Positions 1-6,786 of a DNA stretch of 29,852 nucleotides are shown here, one piece after another. Every line of letters starts with the position of its first letter. Within the stretch, counting starts at the first letter, position 1. Both the position numbers and the translations under genes were made by a program. Source of the stretch: a virus; IMG/VR virus record IMGVR_UViG_3300042923_001171, positions 1 through 29,852 of that record; one strand, written 5' to 3'. The notes below the pieces were generated by a model. That model was not told the DNA's origin. It worked only from the letters and a program-made list of their open reading frames with translations, and searched no databases.

Positions 1-245
1 AGGCCTGCACCTAAACCATCAATGTAACAGTCTTCAAACTGGAGGCTGTCCCCGTGACTCAGGCCGTACAGCAACGCCAACTTGTAGGTCAGCGCTTCGG
101 ACAGGGTCGTGGAGACGTCCTCGTCGTTTAAATCCAACCCGCCGGTGATGCTGGCGGACTGGAGTAAAACCGCTGGGGTGACCCAGCGGATATCGTAACG
201 GTTACTTGGTGGTTTTGTCGCCACCGCCGATGATAGGCTGGACAT
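1..245 (-). CDS. Hypothetical protein, N-terminal part (runs off the left edge)
   Basis: An open frame on the minus strand runs from an ATG at 245 to the window edge without a stop, giving about 81 codons. A GTG at 224 in the same frame is an alternative start; neither start has a strong ribosome binding site. The gene overlaps the end of the acidic-tail gene by 44 bases (or 23 from the GTG), as is common in tightly packed phage operons. The translation looks protein-like, with a charged turn (LDLNDEDVST) followed by a probable helix (LSEALTYKLALLYGL). I do not recognise the family. It would be the next gene of the leftward block headed by the promoter near 4360. An inverted repeat at 170-189 lies inside this frame, so either the hairpin or the start assignment could be misleading. 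Confidence 0.6.
   Translation of the reverse strand, partial: MSSLSSAVATKPPSNRYDIRWVTPAVLLQSASITGGLDLNDEDVSTTLSEALTYKLALLYGLSHGDSLQFEDCYIDGLGAG
170..189 (-). terminator. Hairpin with short T run after the acidic-tail gene (possible terminator)
   Basis: CCGCTGGG and CCCAGCGG form a perfect 8-bp stem with a 4-base loop. On the minus strand the stem is followed by TTTTA, and it starts 12 bases past the stop of the acidic-tail gene. That is terminator-like. However, it lies inside a well-formed overlapping reading frame, so it may simply be coding sequence or a weak attenuating hairpin. Confidence 0.4.
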
Positions 246-1038
246 CGATTTTGTTTTCATCGTCGTCAGACTTTGGTTCATCGGAGTGGGCACCATCATT
301 GTCTGGATTGGTGTTTTCCTCAGTAGGCTCTTCGCCGACGCCTGGCAGGGTGGTGTCGGATTCGCCGTCGGTGTTGTCACCGTGGCCGGTGTGTTCAGCA
401 TCGGTGCTGGCAACGGTGGAACCGCTTGGGCCGGCGTCATCGGTACGGACTTCGTTACCGGTGCCACGGCGGTCGTCACGGGTGGTGTCGCCATCAACTC
501 GGCTGAAGTCGCGAGGGGTGGTGTCAGAGTGGGACTGCTGACGGGCGGATTCTTCGGCAGTGAGGCCGTCGGCGTGATCGAGCTGGCTGTGTCCTGGGTT
601 GAGGGCAACAGCGGGCTGCTGTTCATGATCGTCGCCGAACTCTTGGTGTTCGACAGGCTCGCCGGGGTTGTTGATGTCTTCATACTGGTAGCCATCCTCA
701 CCATACAGGAACGTTTGCTCCTGCGTGGTCTGCGCATTACGCACGGTTACCGTTTGCTTTTCGTCGTCTTTGGCGACAACGGTCAGGTAACCGGGCAGGT
801 AGCCCTCGTTACGCAGTTCCTGATCCACACGTTCATGGTCACCGGTCTTGAGGTTTGGCTCAGGACGGTAGAACGTCAGAGAAGACAGAGGTGTCTCTTC
901 TTCGCGTTCGGTGGTGATGTAGTAAGCGTGACCAATGGTCAGCTCGTCTGCGGAAACAGGGATCAGTTCTACGTTATCAAGGACAGTCAGTTGCTTGCTC
1001 ATAATTCCTTCTCCGTGGTTTGATACAGGGTTAGCCAT
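202..1038 (-). CDS. Hypothetical protein with long acidic disordered C-terminal tail
   Basis: 278 aa, function not recognised. Residues about 15-120 look folded, with alternating hydrophobic strands (LTVLDNVELIPV, GYLPGYLTVVAKD). Residues about 125-265 are low complexity, rich in Asp, Glu, Gly, Ser, Thr and Asn, and strongly acidic, so probably disordered. The end (KIDVQPIIGGGDKTTK) turns hydrophobic and then basic. The ATG at 1038 has a good ribosome binding site (AGGGGAG, 6 bases away). A second in-frame ATG at 1002 (MSKQLTV) also has one (GGAG, 8 bases away), so the first 12 residues may be absent. It lies in the leftward early-type block, 110 bases after the 114-aa gene. The tail could be a binding or DNA-mimic region, but that is speculation. 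A long plus-strand frame over the same bases appears to be a by-product of biased codon usage. Confidence 0.75.
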   Translation of the reverse strand: MANPVSNHGEGIMSKQLTVLDNVELIPVSADELTIGHAYYITTEREEETPLSSLTFYRPEPNLKTGDHERVDQELRNEGYLPGYLTVVAKDDEKQTVTVRNAQTTQEQTFLYGEDGYQYEDINNPGEPVEHQEFGDDHEQQPAVALNPGHSQLDHADGLTAEESARQQSHSDTTPRDFSRVDGDTTRDDRRGTGNEVRTDDAGPSGSTVASTDAEHTGHGDNTDGESDTTLPGVGEEPTEENTNPDNDGAHSDEPKSDDDENKIDVQPIIGGGDKTTK

Positions 1039-1148
1039 AATTGACTCCCCTGTGATTTAGACACAACGAGTACCAGTAACCCAGTCATCTCAATTGATAA
1101 CTTATTACCGCAAAGGAATAAGAGTCGATTTAAATTTTAACCGCTGGT

Positions 1149-1493
1149 TTAGTGTTCTTGGTCTTTTTTCTTCTCCCGCAGGTACTTCACGAAGTCAAAG
1201 TGTTTGGGGTGAACCGCGACAGCGCCCAGGTCTTCAAATGAAAGGTAGACCAGCTTCTTGTACACGTCTCCCACCATGAAGAAATACATCTCGTACCCTT
1301 TCTCCGCCCACGCAGCTTTCCACTGTGCCAGTGTCCGGCCGTCCGGGTAGAACGTGGGTTGATAAACCAACACCTCCTGGTCTTTGGTAAACAGTACGTA
1401 AGGCGAGTCCGCCTGTATCCCGATGAAACCGGTTCCGTGGTAAACCAAATCACTGTTGGTGTCCATTCTCGTGCTATCCCCAATGAAAGGCAT
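1149..1493 (-). CDS. Hypothetical protein, 114 aa
   Basis: Small soluble protein of unknown function. It has aromatic-rich strands (YVLFTKDQEVLVYQPTFYP), a region WKAAWAEKGYEMYFFMV that suggests a helix followed by a strand, and a basic C-terminus (KYLREKKKDQEH). No family motif was recognised. It follows the MazG-like gene in the leftward block. The start is uncertain. The ATG at 1493 sits immediately after a strong minus-strand terminator hairpin (1502-1522), and its only Shine-Dalgarno-like sequence (GGAGAGGGG) is the 3' arm of that hairpin. A second ATG at 1466 (MDTNSDLV) has only weak purines upstream (GGGGA, 10 bases). Either translation depends on read-through with the hairpin melted, or the shorter 105-aa form is made. 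Confidence 0.7.
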   Translation of the reverse strand: MPFIGDSTRMDTNSDLVYHGTGFIGIQADSPYVLFTKDQEVLVYQPTFYPDGRTLAQWKAAWAEKGYEMYFFMVGDVYKKLVYLSFEDLGAVAVHPKHFDFVKYLREKKKDQEH

Positions 1494-1501
1494 AAAAGAA
1501 A

Positions 1502-1522
1502 CCCCTCTCCAGTGGAGAGGGG
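1502..1522 (-). terminator. Rho-independent terminator after the MazG-like gene
   Basis: A perfect 9-bp stem, CCCCTCTCC and GGAGAGGGG, with a 3-base loop is followed on the minus strand by TTTCTTTTAT. It begins 6 bases after the stop codon at 1529. The T tract runs into the ATG of the next leftward gene, an unusual overlap. Confidence 0.8.
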
Positions 1523-1528
1523 CACGTA

Positions 1529-2320
1529 TTAGCTGACGACGCCGTGGTCACCTTGGTGCTGCTGACGGGTGAGGCGGTCCGCCAGGTCAGACAGGTACGC
1601 GGTGCCTTTTTCTGCCACGGTGCCGGAGGCCAACATTTCCTGCGCGCGCTCCAGGGTAATCTTGACTTCTTTCACGAACGCGCCGTTGTACATCACGCCT
1701 TTACGGTCTTTGATGTCGCTGTACGATTTCGCCAGACAGTCGTTCAGTGTCCAGCCGTGGTGTTCCGCCAGTAAGGTGAGGGCCAGTACTACCGCACCCA
1801 GGCTGTCATTGAGATCCGTTTCGTTCTCAATCAACGTGCGCAGTTGGTCAGCCGCCGCCCCGGTGAAGACTACCACCTGGTTGTCATCTTCGAACTGAAG
1901 CTCTTCGATGGCTTCAGACGCATCCCCCAGACTGCGCAGCACCAGGAAGCCCAGACGTTTTGACATCCAGCTGCCCATGCTCTGGTAATGTTCGCGGAAC
2001 ACTTCCAGTTCTTCAGCGCTGTAGTACGCCAGGTCTTCGAAGTTCAGGTGCATGTTGCCCAGACTGTTGGTCAGGCACACCAGGACATCGCCGATGTCGT
2101 CTTTCAGGCTGGCTACGTCGTTTTCACCGATGTGGTCCCACAGCTCGCCGGCTTCACTCAAGCCTTTGTTAAACTGGTCCACAGCGGACGACCCGCCGCC
2201 GATGATGTTACGGTCCTGTGCCCATTCACGAATCAGGGCGTAATAGTTCAGTTGCTCGGCAGGCTCGTCGAAAGCCAGGGTCTGTGTAGTCTGGCCACGG
2301 GCGTTATGGTGTTCGGTCAT
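1529..2320 (-). CDS. MazG-like nucleotide pyrophosphohydrolase, tandem domains
   Basis: 263 aa. MazG-type all-alpha NTP pyrophosphohydrolases convert NTP or dNTP to NMP plus pyrophosphate using metal held by acidic residues; phage versions are thought to act on nucleotide pools or alarmones. The first domain (residues about 25-95) has RNIIGGGSSAVDQFNKGLSE, then E56 and E59 in SEAGEL, and D75 and D78 in DDIGDVLV, close to the family metal-binding pattern. A second domain (about 118-220) has EAIEEL (E136, E139, E140) and ends with SDIKDRKGVMYNGAFVKE, a signature I recognise from phage MazG-like proteins. In the second copy the residues matching D75 and D78 are S173 and A176, so it is probably catalytically degenerate and may serve for dimerisation. 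The start at 2320 has only a weak Shine-Dalgarno (GAGAA). The family call is from motifs, without a profile search. Confidence 0.8.
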   Translation of the reverse strand: MTEHHNARGQTTQTLAFDEPAEQLNYYALIREWAQDRNIIGGGSSAVDQFNKGLSEAGELWDHIGENDVASLKDDIGDVLVCLTNSLGNMHLNFEDLAYYSAEELEVFREHYQSMGSWMSKRLGFLVLRSLGDASEAIEELQFEDDNQVVVFTGAAADQLRTLIENETDLNDSLGAVVLALTLLAEHHGWTLNDCLAKSYSDIKDRKGVMYNGAFVKEVKITLERAQEMLASGTVAEKGTAYLSDLADRLTRQQHQGDHGVVS

Positions 2321-2368
2321 GGTGTAAGTTCTCGTTAAAGGGGGAAGGTCAAACTATACCCGGTTGAT

Positions 2369-3811
2369 TTAAGAATTGATGGGCAAGGGTTGCCCGTTGT
2401 TGTCGTAATAGGTCACTTCGTTGGTCTCGATGTTAACCGTCCCCCGCACCCCGTCTTTTATCCGGGTGAAATCAAAGCGGTCGGTGTTTTCGAATCGACC
2501 TTCTGGGTTAATCCAGACACATTTCAGGTCCTTCGCATCCTTGTACAGTGACTGAAAATAGTTAATGTCCAGGAACGCCTCGGTGTCGCCAGGGTATTCA
2601 GGGCACTGGTGGAACTGAATCTGGTGACGAATCAGGTAACGGTCGCGGGACACCCACGTGGTCATCACCGCCGGGAGACCCGGTATAAGGTTATCGTAAT
2701 GACGGAGCTGGTAATCCCTGACTGACTCGTTTGACAGCGTCGGGGTAGAGGACGCAATCTCCGAGACCGCCGGCGGTAAGTGGTCATGGCGACGACTCCA
2801 GCGCGGTTGGGTTCGTAAACGATTCGCCATGATAACCCCGGTGTTGTTTTCCTTTTCCACCCGGTCAAACTGACCCATCGTGTCATCCAGTAAAGTCGGT
2901 TTTCCAATGACCAGATGGCACCCTTCCAGTTTATCCCCGTGGTAGGTCACGTACTCCGGTCTTGCCAGCAGCCGTTCAACTTCCAGAATCGATAACCTGT
3001 CCGTGTAGTAACGGAACAGCTTCGAATAGGATATCCCGTGACTGGCATACTGGGCGAGAACGTATTGCGTATGGGCCTGAGCATCTTCCCACTGCACTTC
3101 CCGGAAGCCGTTGTTGTCGTGCGCGTCCTTCACCGGGTCTGCTATCTTACTTTTCTCGATATCCCAGTTTTGAACCATTACTTCCTCAAGCATGCTGGCA
3201 TACGGCGTAACGTGGAAGACCACCCGTTGGTCATCGTAAGTGGCGGCACGACCCAACGCCATATATTCCACGCCTCCCACCATGCGATAGACCCCGAGGT
3301 CATTAAAGTCCTTCTGGACTGCCTGGTAGGCTTCGTGCAGCGCCTGCGCCGTCCGGGCATGGCTTGCCAGGAGAAACACCGAGAGGAGACCATCCGTTCT
3401 TTTCACCAGCAGGTACAACGGGCCGATGGTGATGTCTTTCCCGGCTATCGCTTTTGCAATCAGGGCCGTGGGCTGTTGCATTCCCGGGCTATTCACCCAG
3501 TCGTACACCGGCTGCAACCGCAGGATGTTATCCAGGTCCGCCGGGGTCATGACCCGTTTCGCCGCGTCCGGTTCTCCCGGGACTTCCTCTGTCGGGAGAA
3601 CCTCCGACATCGAGGCCGCCAACACTTTCTGCTCCACCGACTCCGCCGACTCTTCCACGCGTAACTCAAAGCCGTTGCGCATGATAATCGAACAGTGGTT
3701 GTCATCCACCGGGTGCCAGTAGTTCATCGCCGCCAGCATCACCCGGAACCCGCCCCGGAACGTACTGCGCCCATCCTTGCGAGAGGTTTCTACCGTAATA
3801 AAAGGTTGCAT
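2369..3811 (-). CDS. Hypothetical protein, 480 aa
   Basis: Large soluble protein with no recognised family, signal peptide or membrane segment. It mixes beta-type segments (DITIGPLYLLVKRTDGLLSV, YDDQRVVFHVTPYASM) and helical segments (RTAQALHEAYQAVQKDFNDL), and ends with DGVRGTVNIETNEVTYYDNN. A stretch around residues 65-95 is rich in Glu, Pro and Ala and may be a linker. The ATG at 3811 follows the stop of the 74-aa gene by only 2 bases, and its ribosome binding site (GGGGGTG) lies in the last codons of that gene, so the two are probably translationally coupled. It belongs to the leftward unit started near 4362, with the MazG-like gene 48 bases downstream. Confidence 0.8.
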   Translation of the reverse strand: MQPFITVETSRKDGRSTFRGGFRVMLAAMNYWHPVDDNHCSIIMRNGFELRVEESAESVEQKVLAASMSEVLPTEEVPGEPDAAKRVMTPADLDNILRLQPVYDWVNSPGMQQPTALIAKAIAGKDITIGPLYLLVKRTDGLLSVFLLASHARTAQALHEAYQAVQKDFNDLGVYRMVGGVEYMALGRAATYDDQRVVFHVTPYASMLEEVMVQNWDIEKSKIADPVKDAHDNNGFREVQWEDAQAHTQYVLAQYASHGISYSKLFRYYTDRLSILEVERLLARPEYVTYHGDKLEGCHLVIGKPTLLDDTMGQFDRVEKENNTGVIMANRLRTQPRWSRRHDHLPPAVSEIASSTPTLSNESVRDYQLRHYDNLIPGLPAVMTTWVSRDRYLIRHQIQFHQCPEYPGDTEAFLDINYFQSLYKDAKDLKCVWINPEGRFENTDRFDFTRIKDGVRGTVNIETNEVTYYDNNGQPLPINS

Positions 3812-3813
3812 CG

Positions 3814-4038
3814 TTACACCCCCTTAACAAAGTTTTCCGAGGCCAGTGCCGCACACAGGTCTTTATACGACACCAGGACCGTGTGCGTCCCCCGGGTCAT
3901 GGTCACGAAACACGCCCCCGGGGTTTCTTCCGCTTCCGTGATATCCAGCACGTTGTCCAGGTTAAGTAGATACGGTTGGGTAATCAGGTTCGCGGTTTCA
4001 CTGTTGGTCACGACAGGAACATTAATAAATTTTGGCAT
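3814..4038 (-). CDS. Small hypothetical protein, 74 aa
   Basis: First gene of the leftward block. The ATG at 4038 (MPKFINVPVV) has a good ribosome binding site (AAGGA, 9 bases upstream). The frame is open further upstream to 4263, but that extension starts at a GTG without a Shine-Dalgarno and crosses a highly structured leader, so I exclude it. The protein looks like several strands followed by a helix (LLNLDNVLDI, ACFVTMTRGTHTVLVSYKDL, CAALASENF). That pattern resembles small FlbD-type or other compact beta-alpha proteins, but no family is claimed. The coupled 480-aa gene follows after 2 bases. Confidence 0.8.
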   Translation of the reverse strand: MPKFINVPVVTNSETANLITQPYLLNLDNVLDITEAEETPGACFVTMTRGTHTVLVSYKDLCAALASENFVKGV

Positions 4039-4087
4039 AATACATTTTCCTTCTGTTGAATGATTAAGGTTATAAGACTTTAGGACG

Positions 4088-4354
4088 AAATAGAATAAAA
4101 CCTCACTCCCTTGCTCTACGGCAGGGAGGAGGGTGTAGTATAGGGTGAACGGTACTCCCACCTCGAATCCCCTGAAAGGATTCGAATGCAAAGACAAAGT
4201 AGGAAAGCTTCGCTCTTTCCTCTCCTCCCAGTAACCTATGGCACAGGGCCTGCGGCCGTGCACTAAGCGCGAGTAATGTGTTCAGGATATTAGTCACCCA
4301 CGTATTTTTTTACAGATTTAAGAGAGGAGGGGAAAGAAAGACTCCTTCAGCCAA
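4088..4354 (-). ncRNA. Long structured leader or small RNA (possible attenuator)
   Basis: The gene-free stretch 4039-4394 is about 356 bases, with a phiKZ-type early box at 4355-4362 pointing left. The transcript would contain, in order: a hairpin GCAC..GGCC/GGCCGTGC (4241-4261); the segment GGGAGGAG (4229-4222); a hairpin GGAAAG/CTTTCC with a 7-base loop (4202-4220); a 7-bp hairpin CGAATCC/GGATTCG with a 7-base loop (4164-4184); and a short AGTA/TACT hairpin (4137-4156). CTCCTCCC (4131-4124) can pair with GGGAGGAG to close these arms into a multi-branch fold. A terminator-like hairpin follows at 4101-4132. No convincing ORF with a ribosome binding site lies inside. Whether this is a separate small RNA or a regulatory leader of the 74-aa gene cannot be decided from sequence alone. 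Confidence 0.5.
4101..4132 (-). terminator. Intrinsic terminator or attenuator hairpin in the leader
   Basis: CCTC-A-CTCCCT-T-GC (4101-4114) pairs with GC-AGGGAG-GAGG (4121-4132), giving 12 base pairs with two single-base bulges and a 6-base loop. On the minus strand it is followed directly by TTTTATTCTATTT. It lies about 60 bases before the first leftward gene and about 220 bases after the early-type promoter. Its right arm overlaps the segment that can pair with 4222-4229, so the two structures exclude each other. Confidence 0.65.
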
Positions 4355-4362
4355 ATAATATA
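4355..4362 (-). promoter_or_regulatory. phiKZ-type early promoter box (TATATTAT)
   Basis: The minus strand reads TATATTAT, one base off TATATTAC, the early promoter consensus I recall for phiKZ and its virion RNA polymerase. It would drive the leftward block. It is flanked by a 7-base direct repeat AGACTCC (plus-strand 4339-4345 and 4362-4368). No sigma70-type -35 box at normal spacing was seen. Confidence 0.5.
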
Positions 4363-4394
4363 GACTCCAGACCCCTTTAGAACAGGTGCTAACC

Positions 4395-5606
4395 ATGTCC
4401 ATCCGTGACGTCTTTCTCCAACACTGTCGACGGAAGAATTTTGATAACCGGTTCGTGAACGACGTCAAAAACTTCCACAACAGTTTTATTAACAAGAACG
4501 CTGACCACTCCGGTTTCTTTGGTTCCGGCTTACTCGGGGTACATCGCCTGCGCTGGACCTCCCAGGAAACCGGTCGCTGGTTTGATGAACTGCTGCAAGC
4601 TGACGGGGATGACATCAAAGCGGACCTGGTCGCCCAGAAACTGGTTGACCCCAACCACATCGTCGGCTCTGACCCCCTGAACCTGTCAGTGGTGTTCCTG
4701 GTGAACCAGACGTTCCGCTCTACTCTGCCCGCCGCTACCAAACGCGAGACCGCCATTCAGTTAATCAGTATCCTGCACTTCAAGTATATCTCGTCGCTGA
4801 TGACGAACTACTTTGGTTACGGTTCTGACCCGCAGATTGCCCTGCGCTGTTACGAAGCCATGAACTACAAGTTCGACCTCAAAGTCTACAAGACCTGGGG
4901 TAAACTGATTCGGGCCCGTGCTGAAGGGATTGTCGCCACCTCCGGGATTCACTTTAAAACCCTGATGACCATGCAGGACGATGAAGCGGTGCAATACGTG
5001 GTCACCGATATCCAGACCCGTATCCGTGTGGTGATTCTGAAGATTACCTCCCTCTACTACGAGGTCCGGGCTGAGAAACAAGCCGTGGTCTCCATCAGTC
5101 GCATGATTGAGGTGGAAGGGGAAGTGGAAGTGCGGGACATGATGCGCACCTCCTCCCAGTGGCGCCGCTATCTGTTGGACATCATCTCGGATGGGCCCAC
5201 CTTTGTGCGTCAGGAGCTCGTAGGGGCGGTGACGAAGATGAACCCGTCCATGAACCCCAACTTGTTCCTGCTCACGTTACAGTGGGTCTCAGAGAACTAC
5301 AACAACCCCAAAGAGAAGAAGCTGCAAGCCTACGTGGACTTTGTGCTGGAGTTCTCCTACGGCCTTATCAAGTCCAAAGGGGTGAACCCGGCCAACCTGG
5401 TGGAAGTCTCGGAAGCGGTGAAAGGGGTGATTAACGCCTCCCGTAACAAAGACCGTCCGGTACTCTACCTGCGTAAAGAAGGGGAAACCTACGTGCGCAA
5501 AGCCACCGGCAAGAAACCCCCGGTCCCGGTCAGTGGGGAACGTACTGGCTTGATTCTCTATCTCCTGCTGCGCAGCATGACCGCCCATTATTTCAAGGGT
5601 GTTTAA
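4395..5606 (+). CDS. Hypothetical protein, 403 aa, isolated rightward gene
   Basis: The ATG at 4395 (MSIRDVFLQHC) has a modest ribosome binding site (CAGGTG, about 7 bases away); a GTG at 4386 in frame is less likely. The protein is largely helical and soluble, with motifs such as LRCYEAMNYKFDLKVYKTW, VQYVVTDIQTRIRVVILKIT and RRYLLDIISDGPTFVRQEL. No signal peptide, membrane span or catalytic signature was recognised. It is the only rightward gene in the first 15 kb. It starts 32 bases from the divergent early box at 4355-4362 and ends in its own terminator at 5713-5730. The setting suggests an independently transcribed gene; function unknown. Confidence 0.85.
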   Translation: MSIRDVFLQHCRRKNFDNRFVNDVKNFHNSFINKNADHSGFFGSGLLGVHRLRWTSQETGRWFDELLQADGDDIKADLVAQKLVDPNHIVGSDPLNLSVVFLVNQTFRSTLPAATKRETAIQLISILHFKYISSLMTNYFGYGSDPQIALRCYEAMNYKFDLKVYKTWGKLIRARAEGIVATSGIHFKTLMTMQDDEAVQYVVTDIQTRIRVVILKITSLYYEVRAEKQAVVSISRMIEVEGEVEVRDMMRTSSQWRRYLLDIISDGPTFVRQELVGAVTKMNPSMNPNLFLLTLQWVSENYNNPKEKKLQAYVDFVLEFSYGLIKSKGVNPANLVEVSEAVKGVINASRNKDRPVLYLRKEGETYVRKATGKKPPVPVSGERTGLILYLLLRSMTAHYFKGV

Positions 5607-5712
5607 TTTTTCGCCAATTGTATGCGAGAAGTTCTTTTTTATTCCTGTTGCCGGACAGCTATACCCAAATTTCGTCTTGACGAAAATTGCGCATAGACAG
5701 ATATTTATCTGG

Positions 5713-5740
5713 GAGGGCCTTCGGGCCCTCTTCTTTTTGT
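5713..5740 (+). terminator. Rho-independent terminator after the 403-aa gene
   Basis: GAGGGCC-TTCG-GGCCCTC forms a 7-bp stem with a stable UUCG tetraloop at 5713-5730, followed by TTCTTTTTGT. It lies about 107 bases after the stop at 5606, in a convergent intergenic region. Confidence 0.9.
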
Positions 5741-5771
5741 CTTATCCCATTTTAACAAAAAAAATAAGACA

Positions 5772-5797
5772 CCACAGGAGGCCGAAGCCTCCTGTGG
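5772..5797 (-). terminator. Rho-independent terminator for the leftward pair
   Basis: CCACAGGAGGC and GCCTCCTGTGG form an 11-bp stem around a 4-base loop (TTCG on the minus strand). Eight Ts follow on the minus strand within 10 bases. It closes the unit that ends with the 326-aa gene at 5806. Confidence 0.88.
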
Positions 5798-5805
5798 GTT
5801 ATGCC

Positions 5806-6786
5806 CTATTCCATACCTTCTGTTGTAACCCGATAAAGTTGGGTAAAGTACGCCAACAGCACTTCAGCTAAATTAGGAATACTTCCAATGTCGTGCCCTA
5901 AATAACGATGTGTCCACCTGACGTGTTTCCGCAACTGCCCACCCACCGGACGCGCTGGTCCCGGGTAGTATCCAATGCTAGAACCGTATTCAATAAGGTG
6001 ATAACAAGCTTGCTCATCCTGGTACAAGTCAAAGGTGTGCAACGACAGGCACACTTCCTGGTCGGTCAAGGGGATACCGAACAACTGTTCTAAGGCCCCA
6101 CGCAGACGCGGTACTATCTTGTCAGCGGGGAGGGCAGAGAACGTGACTGCATAGGCGAACGGTCGTCCGAAAAGTGAACCGATTAAAATACTGCGGACCG
6201 AGTCGCCGGACGGAACGCGACAGTGCAGTTTGAGGTCAGCCTGCTCAGAGCCAGGACTGAAAAAGTAGATATTTTTAGAGCTGTAGTTGACATTTTCATT
6301 TTGGTAACGCAGTTGGTGCCCTGCGTAAGGTTTGCAGTGTTGCATGAGCCAGTGCCGATAATCACTCGTCAACGCCTCACTGAGCGTTTGTTCACTCAGC
6401 GTGTGTGATTCTGTGACTTTATCGTTTAAGACCCACTGGAGGCCTTCTGGTGAACGCTCAGCGCGTCCTATCTCCACTTGCTTACTCAGTAACCGGAATC
6501 CGTCCTGGTCTACCGCAAAGGTCACCTTCTCGTGGAAGGCTACCGAGGTGAGGTCTGGGCGTTCCTCTTTCAAGGCCAGCGCAAACAGTTTCACCAGGTC
6601 ATGACGGTTAACCCGTGACGGGTCAAGTTGTTGCAGGAACCACCGCTCACTACGACTCCCTTCAAACAGGAACACGTAGTCTTCTTTCTCACGACTATGC
6701 ACTGTGGTCAACGCACCGAGAATCCCGGTGGGCGCCCACAGTTCGTACCCGTGGTCAGTTACAGCGAGGGTGGGACGGGTGGACAT
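5806..6786 (-). CDS. Hypothetical protein, 326 aa
   Basis: Second gene of the leftward unit started near 7598. The start at 6786 has a strong ribosome binding site (AGGAGG, 4 bases away) and overlaps the end of the 209-aa gene by 28 bases, which implies coupling. No family recognised. Strand-rich segments (DYVFLFEGSRSERWFLQQL) precede helical ones (RHDLVKLFALALKEE), and the C-terminus (RKHVRWTHRYLGHDIGSIPN) is basic and aromatic. No membrane span or signal peptide was seen. Its place behind an early-type promoter, next to another unknown gene, suggests an early takeover function, but this is inference. Confidence 0.82.
   Translation of the reverse strand: MSTRPTLAVTDHGYELWAPTGILGALTTVHSREKEDYVFLFEGSRSERWFLQQLDPSRVNRHDLVKLFALALKEERPDLTSVAFHEKVTFAVDQDGFRLLSKQVEIGRAERSPEGLQWVLNDKVTESHTLSEQTLSEALTSDYRHWLMQHCKPYAGHQLRYQNENVNYSSKNIYFFSPGSEQADLKLHCRVPSGDSVRSILIGSLFGRPFAYAVTFSALPADKIVPRLRGALEQLFGIPLTDQEVCLSLHTFDLYQDEQACYHLIEYGSSIGYYPGPARPVGGQLRKHVRWTHRYLGHDIGSIPNLAEVLLAYFTQLYRVTTEGME

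Noticed and set aside
286-1023. 245-aa plus-strand frame opposite the acidic-tail gene
   Set aside because: Its hydrophobic Gly/Val composition is what the antisense of an Asp/Thr/Glu-rich gene gives. No ribosome binding site and no neighbours in that direction.
2321-2368. Promoter between the 480-aa and MazG-like genes
   Set aside because: The minus strand has GGTATAGTTTGACC, but no match to the early or late motifs and no -35/-10 pair at normal spacing.
4124-4230. tRNA-like cloverleaf on the plus strand, ending in CCA
   Set aside because: A paired acceptor-like stem and three arms can be drawn, including a 7-base loop CCTGAAA. However, the spacing before the anticodon-like arm is too long, the T-loop lacks TTCRA and position 33 is not T. 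A leader structure on the minus strand fits the promoter and terminator better.
3814-4263. Longer version (149 aa) of the 74-aa gene
   Set aside because: It would start at a GTG without a ribosome binding site and cross the structured leader and terminator. The ATG at 4038 has a good ribosome binding site.
4103-4297. Small minus-strand ORF of 64 aa in the leader
   Set aside because: GTG start, no Shine-Dalgarno, basic and low-quality composition, and overlap with strong RNA structure.
5607-5805. Extra small gene in the convergent region (for example a 90-aa plus-strand frame)
   Set aside because: The region is filled by two opposing terminators; the frame runs through both and has no ribosome binding site.
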